DNA from: Paraphoma chrysanthemicola
Taxonomy: Eukaryota > Ascomycota > Dothideomycetes > Pleosporales > Phaeosphaeriaceae
Direction of reading: 5' to 3'
DNA: 64,000 nt
NCBI GenBank assembly: GCA_020744225.1
Contig: JAGMWG010000020.1
Span: forward strand, 620,001-684,000
Shown: positions 11,783-22,430 of the stretch, piece after piece
Numbering within the stretch: position 1 is the first letter of the stretch
How the letters are laid out: each line of letters opens with the position of its first letter
Position numbers and translations under genes: made by a program
The notes under the pieces: model-generated
Told to the model about the DNA's origin: nothing
Database searches by the model: none
What the model saw: only the letters and a program-made list of their open reading frames with translations

Positions 11783-12777
11783 TGCACACCTATCATTGAG
11801 CTATTCTATATTCATCCACGACACAAAGTCAGTCGCCCTCGGACCTGGTATGCACTCGTCGTCCTTGTGCAATTGCCGATGCCTTTGTCATCTTTCTGTA
11901 AGCCGTGTGTACAAGCATATTTCGCACCGAAGGATTTCGGACACGGGTTTTGATGGAGTCGGTCGGTATGTGAGCAAGCCACATTATGTACTTTGCATGC
12001 AGGAATCGCTATTCCCGGAGTCCGCCAGCCGACCGCTACTCTACGCGAGGCTACACTTCCATTTCGAGATGAGTTCTTGATGCGAAATTTACAACTCTAC
12101 ATCAACGTTACGACGTGGAGATTGAAGGCACCGCGATGCACACAGATAGGTATCTCCTGAGTGCTGCGCCGCTTGGAGTAACTGTGCCGCCCACCAAACC
12201 ATAAGAACCTTCCCAAAACAAGTCCAAAGTAAGCAAATGTTTTGCCCCGCGTTTCGCACGCTGCAGGGATAGGCCTATCTGCACGTCCGAGGAGTTTCCA
12301 GCCGCATGCCATTCGTCTGGCGCACCCGAGAAATCGGACTAGGCAAGTGCTCAGCCTCGAAGGGCGCAGATGCGGTTTGGGATTGATAGCAACGCTGCAT
12401 AGCGAGAAGCAGCAACGGTGACAGAAGAGCAGATGTGCGCGCTCTGAAGCCAGTAAAGATACAGTAGTTGATAGCAAATGCCGAATACGGGGAGGGTGGA
12501 TTACACGTGATGACGGGGGTCTATATTTAGGGGATATTCCCAAGGGCAGGAGCGATCCGCGTCAGTTAGCGGCAAACTGGGCGGACGGTGATCCAGATGC
12601 AACGCAACGCATGTAGCCCACGATCCTCACTCAGATCCTGCCACGCAGCACATGCACGCTCTCTCCTTCATGTCATGTGTCTGCGTCCCCAAACCCAGCG
12701 TCGACCCGCCATCCCGCCGCGATAACGACGCCTTGTAGACTGCCCGCGAGCGACAACACCCAGGGATCAGCATAAGC
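11783..12777. other. intergenic
   Basis: Downstream of the F-box gene and upstream of the CaaX protein gene, both on the plus strand. ORFs at 11724-12080 (+) and 12097-12543 (-) look like chance frames and match nothing recognised. Confidence 0.45.
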
Positions 12778-15672
12778 ATGGTGGGAAGCAGCCAGACACA
12801 CCACCTGGCTATCCGCACAGATGTCCGAGGCAAAGGCGTGACTTTCGACAGCAATGCAGCGAGTTCGGCAAGCGCACCGGCTCCGCGCTCGCGCAACAGC
12901 TCCGTGAGCGACGACGAGCAGGTCCACACGCACCTCTCCGCCTCGTCGATAGGAAACACCGACACGGTTTCCTCGTCGGGCTTCTCGGGCCACTCGACGG
13001 CCATGACCTCTGCGACCACGTACGACGACCGACCGGGCGCCTCGAGCATGACGGCCAAGTCGACCCACGCGCACCCCAGCCTCACGCTGCTCGAGCTGGT
13101 GTCCAACTCGGCGTCGAGCTCGGCGCTGCCAGACAGCTTCGACTTCAATGTCTCGCGCAAGGGGGACTTTGTCGCCGTGTACTCGTCGAGCAACATCTGG
13201 CTGATCAAGACGGTGCAGCTGCCGAGGCTGTGGGCGCGGACGCTGCAGGTCAAGCGCAAACCAGTCGCCATCGACATTACCGAAGACGGCTTCTTGCTGG
13301 CTGTGCTGTCACGGCCGTCGCAGGTCGACCTCTACGAGATCCATGGCGATGGCGACAACCAGATCAAGAAGAGACGGACCGTCATGCTGGTGCACGAGGC
13401 GACGTCGATTGTCGTGTCGCCCGACGCGCGCATCTTGATCACGGGGAACAAGTTTGGCATAGAGGTCATAGCGATTGGACCAGACGCACCTGAGACGGCG
13501 CGCCGCACGCTCTCGGGGCCGGCCGGCGACGCTCTCGAGTTCTCCGACGATGGACGCACGCTGCTGATAACCGGCTACGCGAGGAAGTCAGACGGGTCGG
13601 CCTTGTTTGTCCTGCCCGGCCTATACGATGGCCCGCTGACGGAAGAGGGCGAACCAATACCCCAACCGCCGGAGACTGCATGGACGGGCTCAGTGCTGTT
13701 CCCTGAGACGGCAAGGATAGCACGACAAGCCACGCTGCTGCCAGACGCAGACACCGGGACGTTCAATGAGCTTTTTGCCTTCAACGCCGAGGAGGATTCC
13801 TGGGGCATCTACGACATTGCGTGTCAGCGCTTCACGCAGCGGAAGATGTTCCTACCGGATCACCAGCGCTGGACGCGCTCCGAGTTCGTTGATGATGCCA
13901 TGCCAGCAGTGTCACCAAATGCTGATCTCGCCGCTGTTGCGCTGCGCATGCGCGGGACAACGAATATTTGGATTTACGAAGTGCCGGGCTGGGACTACAA
14001 CCCGAGCGAGAAAGCCCAGATGCAGGCGCCAATCCAGCCGTGCTTCTGCATACCAATCCCGAACGATGGCCCAGATACCCTGCAGGAGATTTGTGTTTTG
14101 CGATGGGTCAAATTAGACGCGAACACCCAGCGACTTCTGGCGGTCGGTAATTCAAGCATCGTGCCTGATGAGAGTGATGTGCCGGGAGTGCCGCTTGGCT
14201 CCAAGGGTGTGGTGGTCATCCTCGACTTTGACAAGAGGAGGGCTGTCGGAGATGCCGCGCCAACTCCAACGAAGCAAGAATATGACTTGGACCCCCTGTG
14301 TCCTGGTGAAGTGCTGCCAGAAGGCTCATTCGATTTTGAGCGCGAGGTGGAGTTGGTGCGGACACGAACAAGGGTACAAAGACAAGCACAAGATCGACGA
14401 GACGCGCTGTCATCACGGCGAAATTCAAGGCTTGGAAGTACGGCTGTCCAACGAGTGCGGACCACCACGGACCGCACACCCGCCCCACCACCGCTTGCTC
14501 CAGAGGAGGAAGAGGAGTTGACGGCCGAGGAAGCCCAGGCAGCGTTCGAAGCACCATACGACAATCAGCAACCCAGATCCCAAATGTCTCTAGCACGAGC
14601 AGCGACTGTAGCAGCAGTGTCTCCTGCCAATCGGCGTCATCTTCGTGCTCTGCCCTTCAGGCCGCTGGAGTATCGCCGTGCTGATGGACATCGTGAGCTG
14701 CCTCATGAGAGCGATGCCGACAACTGGGTCCCTCCACCTCCTGCCTACACTGCAACGGCTGCTGCGGCCGGAAGTGTCAGTCTAAGTCACCCAAATGCAC
14801 CGCCCGTTCCTCGACGACCTGTACCTCCATCGTCTGCGATACCCCCGGTCCCTGCTTTGCCGGCATCAATCACTACCTCACTGGCTCCGTCTATGCCGTA
14901 CCAGAACAGAGGCCAAAGCATATCCTCAATTGACCTCTCCTCTCCACCACAGCAAGAACGAGAACGCAGGCCATCCCTATTGCATCCATCTACCTATCCT
15001 AGTCCACAATCCTCGGGCTCGATCCGTCGGCGTAGTTCATCAGCTCGGTCGCCACCTCAAGAAATGGCTGCACCCCAGCACACATCGAACAGACCGCCAC
15101 TCTCCCACCAAAACGCATCCGGTTCATCTTCGAACCCACTGCGTCGCCCATCTCGACGCTCTCGTGGCGCAGTCGAGAACACAGTTGAGTCACGTCCTCC
15201 ACCCATACACGATCCCGAAACCGGACGACGAGGCTCAGCGCCGAGTGCGCCATTGCAAGCGCAGGGCCGAAGACCGATTTTCACGAGTCCACTCGACAGG
15301 GTGAACACAGCGGAACCAGCATCCTTTGCGCCTGCATCGCCTCAACCCAGGAGAAGAGGCTTGTTACCGCGTCTCGTTCCGCCTGAACCGGGAACGACGC
15401 AAGGCCAAAGATTTCCAATGAGCGCGCCGCCGCGGACAGAGCCGTTGCCCTTTTCGAATTCAATGCCGCAGCAACAGCCTGGTATGCATACGGCACATCC
15501 GCAGCTGCAATCACAGCCACAGCAGCCCTTTCGCCGACCAGGACCGGTGCTGGAGCCTATGCAGCCGAGCGCAAGTGGTAGGATGAGCCGCATGACGGGC
15601 CGCGATGGTGCGAGGACGCCTGGTCCCGGCGAGGAGAAGAGGAAGAGGAAGATTGGATGTGTGGTCATGTGA
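12778..15672 (+). CDS. large beta-propeller-like protein ending in a CaaX box
   Basis: Single-exon ORF of 964 residues. Residues 1-100 are Ser/Ala-rich. Residues about 115-440 contain repeated beta-propeller-like blades of WD40 character (FDFNVSRKGDFVAVYSSSNI, ITEDGFLLAVLSRPSQVDLY, VVSPDARILITGNKFGIEVI, EFSDDGRTLLITGYARK). Residues about 530-950 are disordered and rich in Pro, Ser, Arg and Gln. The extreme C-terminus is a basic stretch ending KRKRKIGCVVM: a cysteine, two aliphatic residues and Met at the very end, a good CaaX farnesylation signal with an upstream polybasic patch. This predicts prenylation and attachment to the cytoplasmic face of a membrane. I do not recognise a named orthologue. 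The start is the first ATG of the frame; an internal Met is less likely because similarity cannot be judged there. Confidence 0.8.
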   Translation: MVGSSQTHHLAIRTDVRGKGVTFDSNAASSASAPAPRSRNSSVSDDEQVHTHLSASSIGNTDTVSSSGFSGHSTAMTSATTYDDRPGASSMTAKSTHAHPSLTLLELVSNSASSSALPDSFDFNVSRKGDFVAVYSSSNIWLIKTVQLPRLWARTLQVKRKPVAIDITEDGFLLAVLSRPSQVDLYEIHGDGDNQIKKRRTVMLVHEATSIVVSPDARILITGNKFGIEVIAIGPDAPETARRTLSGPAGDALEFSDDGRTLLITGYARKSDGSALFVLPGLYDGPLTEEGEPIPQPPETAWTGSVLFPETARIARQATLLPDADTGTFNELFAFNAEEDSWGIYDIACQRFTQRKMFLPDHQRWTRSEFVDDAMPAVSPNADLAAVALRMRGTTNIWIYEVPGWDYNPSEKAQMQAPIQPCFCIPIPNDGPDTLQEICVLRWVKLDANTQRLLAVGNSSIVPDESDVPGVPLGSKGVVVILDFDKRRAVGDAAPTPTKQEYDLDPLCPGEVLPEGSFDFEREVELVRTRTRVQRQAQDRRDALSSRRNSRLGSTAVQRVRTTTDRTPAPPPLAPEEEEELTAEEAQAAFEAPYDNQQPRSQMSLARAATVAAVSPANRRHLRALPFRPLEYRRADGHRELPHESDADNWVPPPPAYTATAAAAGSVSLSHPNAPPVPRRPVPPSSAIPPVPALPASITTSLAPSMPYQNRGQSISSIDLSSPPQQERERRPSLLHPSTYPSPQSSGSIRRRSSSARSPPQEMAAPQHTSNRPPLSHQNASGSSSNPLRRPSRRSRGAVENTVESRPPPIHDPETGRRGSAPSAPLQAQGRRPIFTSPLDRVNTAEPASFAPASPQPRRRGLLPRLVPPEPGTTQGQRFPMSAPPRTEPLPFSNSMPQQQPGMHTAHPQLQSQPQQPFRRPGPVLEPMQPSASGRMSRMTGRDGARTPGPGEEKRKRKIGCVVM

Positions 15673-16034
15673 GTGATGAAGGAACGAAGTGAGAGTGGAT
15701 TTTTGGATGCGATGAGATTTTCCGCAATATTTGGAGTATTGTTACCGTTATATATATACCCACTATGGTGTTTTGGGCGTGGTTTGAGAATGCGTGTTGT
15801 TAGGCTCCTACCGTTTGTAGTTGAGCACAATTGGAAGTGATGGGTTCAAGGGGGTTAGATGTGGTGGTATATACACTCGCTTTCTTTCTCCAGTACAGAA
15901 CAGTATAGATCACTCGAAGTCAAATTCATATTCATATTCACATATATATCTCATCCAACCTTCTAACCCTCTATTCCAAAACAACAATCATCACCCTCCT
16001 CCCCTTCTTCTCTCCCAACAGATTCCCTCCACAC
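15673..16034. other. convergent intergenic region
   Basis: 3' ends of two convergent genes. Contains a simple AT-rich run of TATTCA/TATA repeats at about 15925-15950 and a pyrimidine-rich stretch to 16034. No gene. Confidence 0.5.
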
Positions 16035-17638
16035 TCAAACAACCATCCTAAAAACCAACTTATCCCCCTGTACAATCTCCTCCCTCATCCCCTCCAACTC
16101 CTCAACATCCCACGTACAGCTCAAATACCGCCCACTCAACCACCCCCTCTTCTCCCTCGCCAACCACACGCAAAACGCCCCCGCAAGCCCCTCATCGTCG
16201 GAAAGCAGTCCACTCTCCCACACCGGGCCAGCGTGCGCTTGTGTCTGCGGCGTCAACACGGCGCCTGGATGGAGCGCGTATGCGTGGATCCCCTGGGCGC
16301 CGTGGTCGGCGGCGATGTGTTCGATTAGGCGATTACATGCGATTTTGGACACATTGTATGCGATGGGGGTTATTGCGCTGGACGTGCCGTGGGAGGCGAG
16401 GGAGGTGCTGCAGATCAACGTCTGTGGTCCATCGGTAGATGCTTCGAGGAGGGGCATGAATGCTTTGCCTGGGGTTTAGTGTTAGTTGTAGCTTGATAGT
16501 AAAGGGAGGAAAGGGAGGGGAGATTGCGTTGAGATTTTTTTTGCGCACGGGTAGAGTCGTGGGGAGAATGGGAGAATGGGACGATGGGATTGGGAAGAAA
16601 TGATGAGAGTGAAATGATGTTAGGGATAGAAGAGGGATGGGAGTAGGTAGGTAGTAAGTGGAATAACATACTTATACGCCATACGCCCAAGAGATTGATA
16701 TTCAACACTCTTGTCCAATCTGTGTCTTCGATTATGCCGATTGGGAGGTTTGATTCGGTGGCTATTTGGATGGATTAGTAAAACTTGTACGCAGGTTGGG
16801 ATAGGAAACTCGTTGGAAAAGGGAGGTAGATACGTATAGTATGGAGTCTCGAATATGAGGAAAGGAAAGGAAAACTCACCTCCACTATTGTCGGTAGACG
16901 TCTTCTCCCGCTCGACGTATTTGCTGATAATTCCCGCATTGGCAATAACAACGTCAACACGGCCCCATCTGTTACGCAAACCGATGTCAGCACACATCCT
17001 CGTTCTCGCTCTAGTGTTTTTTTCTGTCTCGCAATAAAGAAAGCGCCAATCTTGCTCGCGAACAGATTCTCCCAACGGAACATCCCCATCCCATTCAATC
17101 CAGTCGATTACAATTCCATACTCATCATTCCTTTCTTTCTTTTCTTGCCATATCCCTCTCAATCACAGACGACGACGTCGCTATCAATCAAACCACACCC
17201 CACAAAACCGTACATACATATGCATATACAACTAACCCTGCCCCCAAAAAACCCCAAAGAGATAAACACTCACAAAGAGCAAAATAAAATAAAACAGTCT
17301 TACCTGTCTCTTACTTCCCTCTCCAACCCCTCCACACTCTCCTCACTCTGAACATCACACACCGTCTTCAAAACCTCACACTTGTCATTTATTCGCAATA
17401 TCTCTTTCTCAAGAGCATCTAAATCCCCGCTCGTCCGACTCGAAATACTAATCGCACTCGCCCCCGCTTTGGCATACGCAAGACTAATATGCCATCCTAG
17501 CCCTTTGCCCGCACCCGTGACGACGACGACGAAAGGTGAGGGGAGAGTGACGCTTGTAGGGTCGATATTGGGTGGGATGGTGGAGTGTATAGTTGGTGTA
17601 AAGGAGATGCCGGTATGGGTGGGGAGGGAAGGGCCCAT
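16035..17638 (-). CDS. short-chain dehydrogenase/reductase (SDR)
   Basis: Four exons on the minus strand: 17638-17304, 16968-16880, 16761-16672 and 16468-16035, joining in phase to 315 residues. The Rossmann motif TGAGKGLG is at about residue 40. IANAGIIS follows the second strand, and the catalytic Ser lies in LICSTSLASHG. The active-site YxxxK is YNVSK. After it comes HPGAVLTPQ, the usual PG motif of the cofactor pocket. These are classical SDR features for an NAD(P)H-dependent oxidoreductase; the substrate cannot be told. No signal peptide is present. The introns (335, 118 and 203 nt) are several times longer than others in the window and pyrimidine-rich, but each has a consensus donor and acceptor and the protein reads smoothly across them. 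Confidence 0.85.
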
Positions 17639-18567
17639 TTTTTTTAGGCGGTGGGGGTTGGTAGTTTTGGTCTGGATTGGGGTGAAGGGTGGTGGAGGGA
17701 GGAGGTGATGAAGGTAGGATGAGTGGTGGATGTTGATATGAAGAAAATGGCGGATTCGAAGGTACTCCAAAGACCAGTGCTAGGTTGATGTTTTGTGATC
17801 GACGTGCGCTCAAGACTTTATTTTGTAATCCTCGGGCGCTATCGTGCGTAACTTCCCTGCGCTTGTACGGGTATACTCGATTGCGGGGAATTCGATGGTG
17901 TGGGGTACCTAGGTAATGTACCACCGTATGCTTAGAAATTCTTGAATTTGTCTAGTGTTCTAGGGATGTATGTTTTGTCAATATATATTGATAAATCTGC
18001 GATTTGAGATGTGTAAAATTGAATGGCACTTGGTGTGGCGTAGATACGTGGGCGATGGCGACGTCGAAGTGTTCGAGTCGATGACGGTAGGATCTCGGTG
18101 CGCATACAGGGTCAAGGGTCTAAAGACCTCGTCGCGACATTACATGCGATAATGAGCATTGTGTGAACAAGAGTCTTGTGTTTATCTAGCGACATGAGGT
18201 GTACATCTGCAGTGTTAGGATGGTGAAAGGATACGTCGACATGGTAAGTCACGCTTGACATGAATATCACATTCAACGACGAAGACGAGATTATGCGAGT
18301 TTTATCTCTCCATTCCATTCCACTACTACATACACCAACTCATCTCGCCACAATAGACGGAACCAGTCAATTCAAGAGCGCAAAGGTATATACCCTAATT
18401 AACACCAGAAACGAAGAAAGCGCGCGTGTGTGCGTCGCATCCGCAAATGCAAAAGGTCATGACATATAAACATTTCTAATTTTTTCCAACCCAAAACGTA
18501 CACACGACAGCAACGACCAGATCAAGGTCGGAGCGCGCGCGCCGTCAAAATGGTCACAGAAAAATGC
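17639..18567. other. intergenic
   Basis: Upstream of the SDR gene and downstream of the GPI-protein gene, both on the minus strand. No supported ORF or repeat. Confidence 0.5.
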
Positions 18568-19419
18568 TTACAGCATGAATGCAAACGCGGCAACGGCGCC
18601 AGCAAGGCTGAGACCAGCCTGGAGGCTGGACGCGGCACCGGTGCTCTCCGGGATGCCGGAGGAGCGGGTGGCGGTCGCAGTGCTCGAGGCAGTGGACTGG
18701 AGGCTGGCGGGGACAGAGAGCGAGCGGGATGGCTGGATGATGCTCGAGTTACCGGCGGGGACACCAGTGCTGAGGACAACAGAGCTAGTCTTGGTGACGA
18801 TGCTGGTGCTGTTGGCCTTGCTGGAGGGAACCGGGCTGGAGACTGGATATCCGCCCTTGGACGAAGAGGCCTTGCTGGATGGGACAGGGGTGCTGGCCGG
18901 GTAGCCGCCGCCGTATGGGGTCGAGGCGACGCTGGAGGCGACGAAGCCGTCGCACTCGGGGCCCTTGGAGATACCGAACTGGGTGGAGTACTGGTACTGG
19001 CCGGTGACGTCGTCAATGAGCTGGATACCGTAGCGGGTGACGTCGGGCTCGAGGGTGCTGGCCGGGGTCCAGACGAAGGAGCCGCTGTTGGGGATGCCGA
19101 CAACGATGGTCGAGAGAGGAACAACGTTGGTCGACGGGCCGCGGAGAAGGACGAGCGAGACCGCGTTGGGGGTAGTTGGCTGCCAGGTGATGGTGAAAGG
19201 CTTGCAGGCGGGGACGACCTGATAGGGCTGTTAGCGCAATGTTGTGTAGCACATGCGCGTGCCTGATGTTGCTGCAACAACGGCGCTCGCGCATTGCGAT
19301 TGAATACATACCTCCAACAATGGGCGGGTGATGGGGTTGCCAGATGGCTCACCAACTGGGGTGCGCTGCGCGGCAGCAAGGCCGGCGAAGAGAGCGACGA
19401 TGGCGGTCTTGGAGAACAT
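18568..19419 (-). CDS. GPI-anchored Kre9/Knh1-like wall protein
   Basis: Two exons on the minus strand, 19419-19312 and 19218-18568, with a 93 nt GT-AG intron in phase 0; 252 residues. An N-terminal signal peptide (MFSKTAIVALFAGLAAAQ) is followed by a short segment and then PACKPFTITWQPTTPNAVSL, the start of the Ig-like Kre9/Knh1 N-terminal domain. That domain continues to about residue 115 (GQYQYSTQFGISKGPECDGF). The second half is Ser/Thr-rich. The extreme C-terminus is a hydrophobic tail (LQAGLSLAGAVAAFAFML) preceded by small residues, as expected for GPI attachment. Family members are abundant fungal cell-wall proteins linked to beta-1,6-glucan. A large plus-strand frame over the same bases is a GC-rich shadow. 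Confidence 0.85.
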
Positions 19420-21057
19420 GTTGATGGTTGGTATTATGTGATTAACGCGTAAGCGCGAGGGAGGTGATTATATAGTGGTGGGGGAGTGAGGTTCAGCTGA
19501 ATGAATGACTGTGGATAAAGAAGGGCTGAAGAACGGACGTCTTCGTGTTGGTAGTAAGCTGGAGGTAGAGGTGGGAGAAGAGTCAACGGGGCGGCGCTGT
19601 AGGTTATATCGAAATCCGGTCACACCTCCCTAACCGTCCAATCTCATGATGCGCCCAGCCAACCCTGTTCCTGCAGTAAACCCCCCAGGCGACGCCGCAA
19701 ACGCTGAAATTGAGCCCCCCTAGGCCGAGTCCAGGCCACTAAGAGCCGCGCGCCCAATGAGCAGCGGCGAGAGCAATTTAGAGTGCTCGTGTTCAAGGGG
19801 CCCGGCGTGTTTTAGCAGCCAAAGGATCGTTTTTCCGGTCAGGTTGGCTTGAGCCGTGCCCTATTATGGGAAATTGCCTGCCGTTGAGGTGCGGACGCCT
19901 GAAAGCCCTCGCGCAATTCTCTCGCGTCTCCTGTCAGCTGGCGATATTGCTGTTCCAGCCGCAGGCAGAAAGCGAGAGCGCGCGCAGATTCCATCGAGGC
20001 ATTGGCCGTCGCGACGACGCCGCGCGCAGTCAGCACGTCGCATTGTTACTCCAGATTCCTCGTAACAGTGGAGCAGCGATCGGCGCTGTTGTGAGCGGGT
20101 GCTAAAGCAGGTACGATTTGCCCGCCAGGTACCAACGCGCACCGACTGGGCAGGCCCGATTCGCCGTCTCACTGGGCACCTCGAATGCGACCGAGACATG
20201 TTCGCAAACAGCACGTTACAAACCAAGTCCCCATCCCCGGATCCCCCTCAAAGAAATCTCTTTCTCGTCCAAACGTAATCACGCACCGTTCGCAGTCCTC
20301 GTTCCATCGACGAGTTCCGTGCCCATTTGAATCCCTCGCTTGTAGCCTGGTGCGTGCCTGGCGAGACACCCAGACCCCCGTTATGCCCGCGGAGCTCCCG
20401 TTGCGGGCAAGAAAAGGAGAGCGGACCGACTGGGCCATGCATCCTCCTTTGTCGCACCGCACTTCTACCCCGTTGCGCATGTCGCACGATGTCACCGCCT
20501 GCAAGCGATGTGTTCGTTGGGATTTGCACGAGCCTTGCCACCGACGAGATTGCACGTGCGGAGCTGGTTTGATTTGGGCAGGTGCGACGGAAATTGAGCG
20601 CGGGGACGGCAGCAACACAATTTGGCCGCCCTTTTGCTTTCGGAGATTTTGGCAAATAAACTTCATCATCATCGCTCATCGTCGTCAGCAAGATCGGATG
20701 CATTCATTCAGCCGGTGAGGTTGACTGCATTTGTGCAGTGTTGTGTGACTTGTATACTTTTATGATATTTCCTAAATACCTGCGTACCGTGTCGCAGCAA
20801 GTGTACCCGCTCTCGACGACGCTACCGGTGCGACAACTATGAACAACAGCAACAAGATATGTATGTATACAGTGGGCGACAACAGTCAAGCCCTATAGCG
20901 AGCGAAACGCATCGGGGTATCTTCGAAGCGAAGCAAATTCGTGACATCGTTACTTTGCGCAAGGCGAGAAGAGCAGGTTCGAGTGGTTAGGGCGAGCGAA
21001 TGTGGAGATGTTTTCAGATGAAAGAGTTGGACGTGGCAACGACAAGCGATGAGATGT
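19420..21057. other. intergenic
   Basis: 1.6 kb without a gene I can support. Several 60-180 codon frames on both strands at 19839-20718 overlap each other and match nothing. It holds the GPI-gene promoter and, at its right end, the 3' flank of the glucanase gene. Confidence 0.45.
19468..19474 (-). promoter_or_regulatory. TATA-like element of the GPI-protein gene
   Basis: TATATAA read on the minus strand, about 50 bp upstream of the start codon at 19419. Position and orientation fit a fungal core promoter; not otherwise tested. Confidence 0.35.
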
Positions 21058-22430
21058 TCAACCACACTGGCCAGGGTCTGTTGATGTCAGTATAGAGTTG
21101 GTCAAGGTGGTTGTGGGATAACTTACACTTTCGGCTCGTCAGCGGCTGCGGGAAGATGCCGTTCGCCAGCAAGTCCTGCATGTCCCATTCGGGCGCACCC
21201 TCAGTCTTCCAAGTCCAGAAGATCCAACCGGCGGCCTTCTCGTACGCGTCAAGCTGGGCCTCGATGAAGCGACCAATGTTGTTCTTGTCGGTACTCGAGA
21301 GGGCGGCCACGGAGCCAGTTGACTTGCCCGTACAATCGCCAACCTTGGACGAACCGCTGAGAGTACCATCGTAGCGCGAACCCTTGTCCTTGCCGTTGAG
21401 CCACTTGGCGCAGTCGGTGAGACCGCCAGTCCACTCGCCGGAGATGGTGGGCTTGCCGGTGCTGGCCATCTGATTACCAAAGTCGCATGCCATGCTGATA
21501 TGACCAGCCAGGTCTTGCGCAACTTGGCCGTTGTCGAAGATTTCGTAGTGATGTGTGTCGAGGAGCAGGTTCCACATACCCGCACCCCAATCACCCCAGG
21601 AAGTCACGCCCTGGAATGCATCGTGGAAGGCGACGGCAACGTTGGAATCCTTCAAGTTACCCCAGCCGTCCATGTAGAATTGACGGACAGTGTTCATGTC
21701 GAGAGCGGGACCAAGAGGCTCGTTGAGAAGCTGAATGGACGAAACGGCCGGGTGAGACGCATGATCGTCGCGGATCTTGTTCAGCACCTTCTTGGTGTGG
21801 TCGACGGAATTCCCTGAACCCCAGCCAACGTTGCCATATTTGCCAGAGTTGTCGAAACCGTTCTGTGACTCGGGAGCTACGACTAATCAGTCTTTTGGTA
21901 CGACAATCAGGTCTCTATGGGTACTCACCACCGTGTAGGTCGATCATGACCTTCAAGCCAGCACCTGACGCCCAGTCGAGCGCCTCACCCAACTTGTCGT
22001 ACGCGCCTTGTACGTATGGCTCATTGTCTCGCGGGATCACGCTCCAGTATCCTATTGGAATACGAACATGGTTCATGCCCGCGCGAGCAATCTGGTTGAA
22101 ATCATCTTGGGTGATCCAAGAGTTCCAGTGCTGCTGCAATCGCGACTTTGCAGCGTCCTTGCCCAAGATTTGCGTAAAAGTCCACTCGTCCTTTGCAGCA
22201 TTGCCCTCAAAGATAGATGGCGTGATCCATGGCTCGAGAACGAACCAACCGCCAGTGTTGACACCCCGCACCTTCTCGTTGCCGTAGTCAAATGATGGGG
22301 CGCGTTTGATGGGTTGTCTAAATCAAGGTTAACTTCGCAGGTCTATCGAGGAGCTTCAAACCACCTACAAAGGTGAAGCCGAGCTCAGAGCTAATAGGCT
22401 GACAGCCGCGGCAAAGTATTGTCCGACCAT
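21058..22430 (-). CDS. exgA: GH5 exo-1,3-beta-glucanase (glucan 1,3-beta-glucosidase)
   Basis: Four exons on the minus strand: 22430-22369, 22317-21929, 21876-21127 and a terminal 21077-21058 of only 20 nt; 406 residues. There is a signal peptide (MVGQYFAAAVSLLALSSASP), then a Kex2-like KR (LQPIKRAPSF). Diagnostic GH5 subfamily 9 motifs follow: GVNTGGWFVLEPWITPSIF, HVRIPIGYWSV, MIDLHG, and IQLLNEPLGP with the acid/base Glu. GEWTGGLTDCAKWLNG carries the nucleophile Glu, and GWIFWTWKTE and GIFPQPLTSRK follow. The last exon completes YPGQCG at the C-terminus, typical of this family, which supports the tiny exon. The enzyme releases glucose from beta-1,3-glucan at the cell wall, and belongs to the yeast EXG1 family. 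The symbol is given by family analogy. Confidence 0.92.

Noticed and set aside
18522..19379. Long overlapping frames (285 aa minus, 238 aa plus) at the GPI-protein gene
   Set aside because: Low-complexity Ser/Pro/Arg or Gly/Ala/Asp products from GC-rich DNA; the frame with signal peptide, Kre9-like domain and GPI tail is the real one.
20169..20718. Overlapping 150-177 aa frames on both strands
   Set aside because: Mutually overlapping, no motif, no splice logic, Arg/Ser-rich composition of random GC-balanced DNA.
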